Shown: positions 61,018 to 64,000 of the stretch, piece after piece | Layout of the letters: each line of letters starts with the position of its first letter | Position numbering within the stretch: the first letter of the stretch is position 1 | Assembly (NCBI RefSeq): GCF_028682635.1 | Contig: NZ_JANHLK010000013.1 | Location: 62,001 to 126,000 of the forward strand | Source: Pseudomonas putida | Lineage (GTDB): Bacteria; Pseudomonadota; Gammaproteobacteria; Pseudomonadales; Pseudomonadaceae | Direction: 5' to 3' | Length of the DNA stretch: 64,000 nucleotides | Notes under the pieces: model-generated | Told to the model about the DNA's origin: nothing | Database searches by the model: none | What the model saw: the letters and a program-made list of their open reading frames with translations, nothing else | Position numbers and translations under genes: made by a program

Positions 61018-62040
61018 TCAGGCAGGTTCGACTTGCAGGGCAACCCTTTCGCGGCATGGGCATTCGTCCATGTAGCGGTGCGCCTCGACAAACTCGGCAA
61101 ACGGGAAGACCCGGGTCTTGAGCGGCAGCAATACGCGATCGGCAGTCATCTGGTTGATGTCGCGCAAGGCACGTTGCAGTGCGACCTGGTCCTGGATGAT
61201 GCCCAATTCCGGCTTGCCGGTGAAGTTACCGATGCAGTGCACGAAGAACTGAATGTTCTTCTGGAACGCCGCACACGCCGGGAATGGCGTCTGGTTGCCG
61301 CCTTGCAGGCCGTACAGCACCAGGCTGCCGCGAGGCGCCAGTACGTCGCCGAGCAGGGACATCTGAGGGCCACCCAAACCATCAAACACCACGTCCACGC
61401 CGCGGTTGTCGGTGATCTTGTTGATCCGCATCAGCAGGTCTTCTTCCTCGGTGACGATGACTTTCTCGGCACCCAGCGACAGCAGGTATTCACGCTCGTC
61501 CGCGGTCTTGGTCGCGGCGATCACTCGAACACCCAGGGCCTTGCCCAATTGTACGAACGAAGGGCCGGCGCAGTGACTGGCGTCGGTGACCAGGGCAAAT
61601 TGCCCGGGTTTGACCCGCGCCAGATCAACGTAGCCAAAATAGGCAATCAACAGCGGCGTGTAATGCACGCTGGCTTCGATCGGGCTGAGCACGTCCGGGT
61701 AACGCGACAGCGACGAGCGCGGCAGCACGATCAGCTCGCCGTAGACCGGATAATCGTTCGGGCTCTGGGCCGGGAAACTGGCAACCTTGTCACCGACCGC
61801 AAGGTCATCGACACCCTCACCGACAGCGGTGACGATACCGGCCATTTCCTGGCCAATACCGGCTGGCAAGCGAGCGTGTGACGACGCCAGGTTCTGCCGC
61901 CAGAGCGTGTCGTACCAGCTGATGCCAATGGCTTCGACGCGCACCTGCACTTCGCCCGGTGCAGGCAGGGCCGCCGCATGCTCTTCGCATTTGAGCACCT
62001 CGGCTGAACCAAACTTGTGAAAACGGATCGTGCGGGACAT
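61018..62040 (-). CDS. mexS: MexS, zinc-independent MDR-family oxidoreductase
   Basis: This 340-aa protein is a quinone-oxidoreductase-type MDR enzyme (N-terminal catalytic part with GISWYDTLWRQNLASS and GIGQEMAGIV, NADPH domain about 150-290). Length, sequence type and divergence from mexT identify it as MexS. In P. aeruginosa, loss of MexS activates the MexT regulon, which includes the MexEF-OprN efflux pump, probably by accumulation of an electrophile. It is divergent from mexT across 269 bases and likely activated by it. Confidence 0.9.
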   Translation of the reverse strand: MSRTIRFHKFGSAEVLKCEEHAAALPAPGEVQVRVEAIGISWYDTLWRQNLASSHARLPAGIGQEMAGIVTAVGEGVDDLAVGDKVASFPAQSPNDYPVYGELIVLPRSSLSRYPDVLSPIEASVHYTPLLIAYFGYVDLARVKPGQFALVTDASHCAGPSFVQLGKALGVRVIAATKTADEREYLLSLGAEKVIVTEEEDLLMRINKITDNRGVDVVFDGLGGPQMSLLGDVLAPRGSLVLYGLQGGNQTPFPACAAFQKNIQFFVHCIGNFTGKPELGIIQDQVALQRALRDINQMTADRVLLPLKTRVFPFAEFVEAHRYMDECPCRERVALQVEPA

Positions 62041-62111
62041 CGCAAACCTCGCCAATTGAACCTCTAATGCCTTGAACTCTAGCTGGGCTTTCAACCCAAC
62101 ACTATCAGTGG

Positions 62112-62121
62112 CTATTAATAG
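62112..62121. promoter_or_regulatory. 10-bp perfect palindrome in the mexS-mexT intergenic region
   Basis: CTATTAATAG is its own reverse complement, between the divergent starts at 62040 and 62310. It may mark the core of a LysR-type site (MexT). The full published nod-box style consensus was not found around it. Confidence 0.35.
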
Positions 62122-62309
62122 TCGACATGCCTGTCATTGATTCCGCAGCTGCGGCGACATCGTCAAATGTCGCAAGAAACCGAAGCAGCCTTTTTGGGAA
62201 AACTGAATTACCCGGTGCAGAGTACCAGCCTTTGCCCGTAATATTCCTGCTGGCCATTGTTCCCATATGGCCGCTCACGTCAAGTTTGCTGACTCTGCCA
62301 GGACTCAAG

Positions 62310-63227
62310 ATGAATCGTAATGACCTGCGTCGTGTCGACCTGAACCTGTTGATCGTATTCGAAACCCTGATGCACGAACGCAGCGTGACCCGCGCCGCGG
62401 AGAAGCTGTTCCTCGGCCAGCCGGCCATCAGTGCGGCGCTCTCGCGCCTGCGCGGGCTGTTCGACGACCCGTTGTTCGTGCGCACCGGTCGCAGCATGGA
62501 ACCGTCCGCGCGGGCGGTCGAGATCTTCGCCCTGCTCTCTCCGGCGCTGGATTCGATTTCCACCGCCGTCAGCCGTGCCGCCGAGTTCGACCCGGCCACC
62601 AGCACCGCGGTGTTTCGCATCGGCCTGTCGGACGACGTCGAATTCGCCCTGCTGCCCATGCTGCTCAAGCGCCTGCGCGCCGAATCGCCGGGCATCGTGC
62701 TGGTGGTGCGACGGGTCAACTACATCCTGATGCCCGGCTTGCTGGCCTCCGGCGAAATTTCCATCGGCGTCAGCTACACCACCGACCTGCCCGCCAACGC
62801 CAAGCGCAAGGTGTTGCGCCGCAGCATGCCAAAACTGTTGCGCGCCGACACCGTGCCTGGCCCATTGAGCCTGGATGACTTCTGCGCCCGCCCCCATGCG
62901 CTGGTGTCGTTCGCCGGCGACCTCAGTGGCTTTATTGACGAAGAGCTGGAAAAGCTCGGGCGCAAACGTCACGTGGTGCTGGCGGTGCCGCAGTTCAACG
63001 GCTTGAGTACCCTGTTGAGCGGTACCGATATCGTCGCCACCGTGCCGGACTATACGGCCGATGCGCTGACGGCGGCTGGCGGGGTGCGGGCTGAGGACCC
63101 GCCGTTGCCGGTGCGCAGCTTTGAATTGCACATGGCGTGGCGTGGGTCCCAGGATAATGATCCGGGGGAGCGTTGGTTGCGGTCGCGGATTCAGATGTTT
63201 TTTGGGGATCCGGATAGCCTGGCGTAG
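62310..63227 (+). CDS. mexT: MexT, LysR-family regulator
   Basis: This 305-aa protein has a LysR helix-turn-helix (about 12-60, ERSVTRAAEKLFLGQPAISAALSRLR) and a substrate domain (about 95-300). The N-terminus MNRNDLRRVDLNLLIVFETLMHERSVTRAAEKLFLGQP and much of the body match P. aeruginosa MexT as I know it. MexT activates mexEF-oprN and mexS. ATG 62310 is chosen; a longer frame from 62127 has no ribosome site, as also seen in P. aeruginosa. The mexEF-oprN pump does not follow; a hipA gene converges instead. Confidence 0.93.
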   Translation: MNRNDLRRVDLNLLIVFETLMHERSVTRAAEKLFLGQPAISAALSRLRGLFDDPLFVRTGRSMEPSARAVEIFALLSPALDSISTAVSRAAEFDPATSTAVFRIGLSDDVEFALLPMLLKRLRAESPGIVLVVRRVNYILMPGLLASGEISIGVSYTTDLPANAKRKVLRRSMPKLLRADTVPGPLSLDDFCARPHALVSFAGDLSGFIDEELEKLGRKRHVVLAVPQFNGLSTLLSGTDIVATVPDYTADALTAAGGVRAEDPPLPVRSFELHMAWRGSQDNDPGERWLRSRIQMFFGDPDSLA

Positions 63228-63270
63228 GCGCCTGAGCGTCACCCATGACGCTGGCCGAATTAAAACGGCG

Positions 63271-63999
63271 TTAGCTCAGCAACTCGACGTTCTCGTCGAT
63301 TCGGCCTTGAATGGTATCAAGGGTGTCCTGGGTAATATCGCGCGGGTACATGTCCTGGGCGATGGCAACGAACTGGCTCGCGACGCGGCGAATGCTGTCA
63401 ATGATGCCGCCAGCAATCTCCACTGAGACCTCTGCCTCATCTGCAAGCCTGATCATCGCACCTCGATCAATCGCCATCGCCTCGCCCATCACGTCCATCT
63501 GGTGATAACCGCCCGGTCCCTCGCAGAACGTCACGTCGTAGGCTGGCGCCAGCTGCCAAGCACCGGACCGCGACATGACATAGGCAAAATTTTTGGGGTG
63601 GTCGTCCCGGTTGTTGAACGCGACATTGAAGACGGCACGCTCGAAGGCGATAGCTTTCTCTCGTACGTCGTTGGTGCACATCTGTGTCGCCCGCAAGAAG
63701 TTGACATAGTCCAGGGCTCCCGGCGACCTGTAGTCAGCCCCGGTAAAGGCTGCAAGGCTTTGCATGGGCACGCGCTGGCCGTCCAGGCGATCAAAGCGTT
63801 TACTCGCGAAGGCTGCCAGCCCATTGGGCAGATTGAAGTGCTGCGTGTCCGGGGTCTGGATGCCGCACCTGCGCAGGCACTCGGTATAGACCATTTCGAT
63901 AGCGCAGACTTCAGGATGCTCTTCCTTTGCCGGGAACTTGATCAGCCAGGCTTCGAGGTCCGGCTTGGCGGCGGTGGTAAAAGCCCCCGTTTGAGGATT
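63271..63999 (-). CDS. hipA: HipA-type serine/threonine kinase toxin, C-terminal part (runs off the window)
   Basis: The frame is open to the end of the window, so at least 242 residues are present. It carries the HipA kinase pattern: WLIKFPAKEEHPEVCAIEMVYTECLRRCGI, ASKRFDRLDGQR, the catalytic loop FNNRDDHPKNFAYV and the metal motif APAYDVTFCEG. HipA phosphorylates glutamyl-tRNA synthetase and induces dormancy; its antitoxin HipB is usually encoded just upstream, which would be outside the window. It converges with mexT with 43 bases between the stops. Confidence 0.9.
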   Translation of the reverse strand, partial: NPQTGAFTTAAKPDLEAWLIKFPAKEEHPEVCAIEMVYTECLRRCGIQTPDTQHFNLPNGLAAFASKRFDRLDGQRVPMQSLAAFTGADYRSPGALDYVNFLRATQMCTNDVREKAIAFERAVFNVAFNNRDDHPKNFAYVMSRSGAWQLAPAYDVTFCEGPGGYHQMDVMGEAMAIDRGAMIRLADEAEVSVEIAGGIIDSIRRVASQFVAIAQDMYPRDITQDTLDTIQGRIDENVELLS

Positions 64000-64000
64000 G

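Noticed and set aside
62041..62309. Full MexT consensus site between mexS and mexT
   Set aside because: I tested the region by eye for ATCA-N5-GTCGAT-N4-ACYAT and found no adequate match, only the 10-bp palindrome at 62112.

Overview
The window is about 61% G+C with dense, short-spaced genes. Its gene content (pqiAAB-pqiC, mexS/mexT, FAN1, DUF1652, polyamine-type binding proteins) and its many interspersed REP hairpins (GTAGGAGC..GCTTGC..GCGA) point to a chromosomal segment of a Pseudomonas of the fluorescens group. I see no tRNA, rRNA, CRISPR array, prophage or complete insertion sequence. The one recombinase, at 21214-22152, stands alone.

Layout. 1-2069 is a minus-strand three-gene signalling operon: response regulator, periplasmic binding protein and the N-terminal part of a sensor kinase, each joined by a 4-bp stop/start overlap. 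2144-13628 is an amine/polyamine utilisation area: a BetI-like TetR regulator, a class II aldolase, a periplasmic binding protein, an FMN/4Fe-4S/FAD oxidoreductase, a XRE-cupin regulator, an AraC regulator, then a gamma-glutamylpolyamine synthetase-like enzyme, a PotF/SpuD-like binding protein and a PuuB-like oxidase. 13841-17310 is the pqi operon (inner-membrane PqiA proteins, MCE protein PqiB, lipoprotein PqiC). 17507-21189 is an FbpABC-type ferric-iron ABC transporter. 21214-25941 holds the lone recombinase, UDP-glucose dehydrogenase, an MFS transporter, a candidate small RNA and an HPP membrane protein.

26183-35551 is a branched-chain acyl-CoA catabolic region. Hydroxyisobutyryl-CoA hydrolase and an acyl-CoA dehydrogenase lie on the plus strand. 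They converge on a minus-strand run of enoyl-CoA hydratase, acyl-CoA dehydrogenase, thiolase, short-chain dehydrogenase and acyl-CoA synthetase, followed by an AraC regulator. Together these can carry valine- and isoleucine-derived acyl-CoAs through beta-oxidation. 35806-39420 has a stress-type SDR, a Yip1 protein, an Na+/H+ antiporter and a hemerythrin. 39535-45438 has a double-PAS hybrid kinase and a DNA-repair pair: FAN1 nuclease translationally coupled to a nuclease-helicase fusion.

45634-55636 mixes small envelope genes (YgdI-like lipoprotein, a lysozyme-inhibitor fusion), an AT-rich orphan gene, a second polyamine-type cluster (binding protein, cupin, FAD oxidase, SnoaL-AraC regulator), DUF1652, a UvrD-family helicase and pirin. 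55752-63227 has phosphoglucomutase, a MocR regulator with an unrecognised 492-aa partner, and mexS/mexT without the mexEF-oprN pump next to them. The window ends inside a hipA gene.

The most interesting items are the FAN1/nuclease-helicase pair, the binding protein inside the two-component operon, mexS-mexT uncoupled from its pump, the candidate small RNA at 25136-25204, the 492-aa unknown with MocR, and a REP that supplies the stop codon of the hybrid kinase. All family assignments are from reading the protein sequences; no searches were run.
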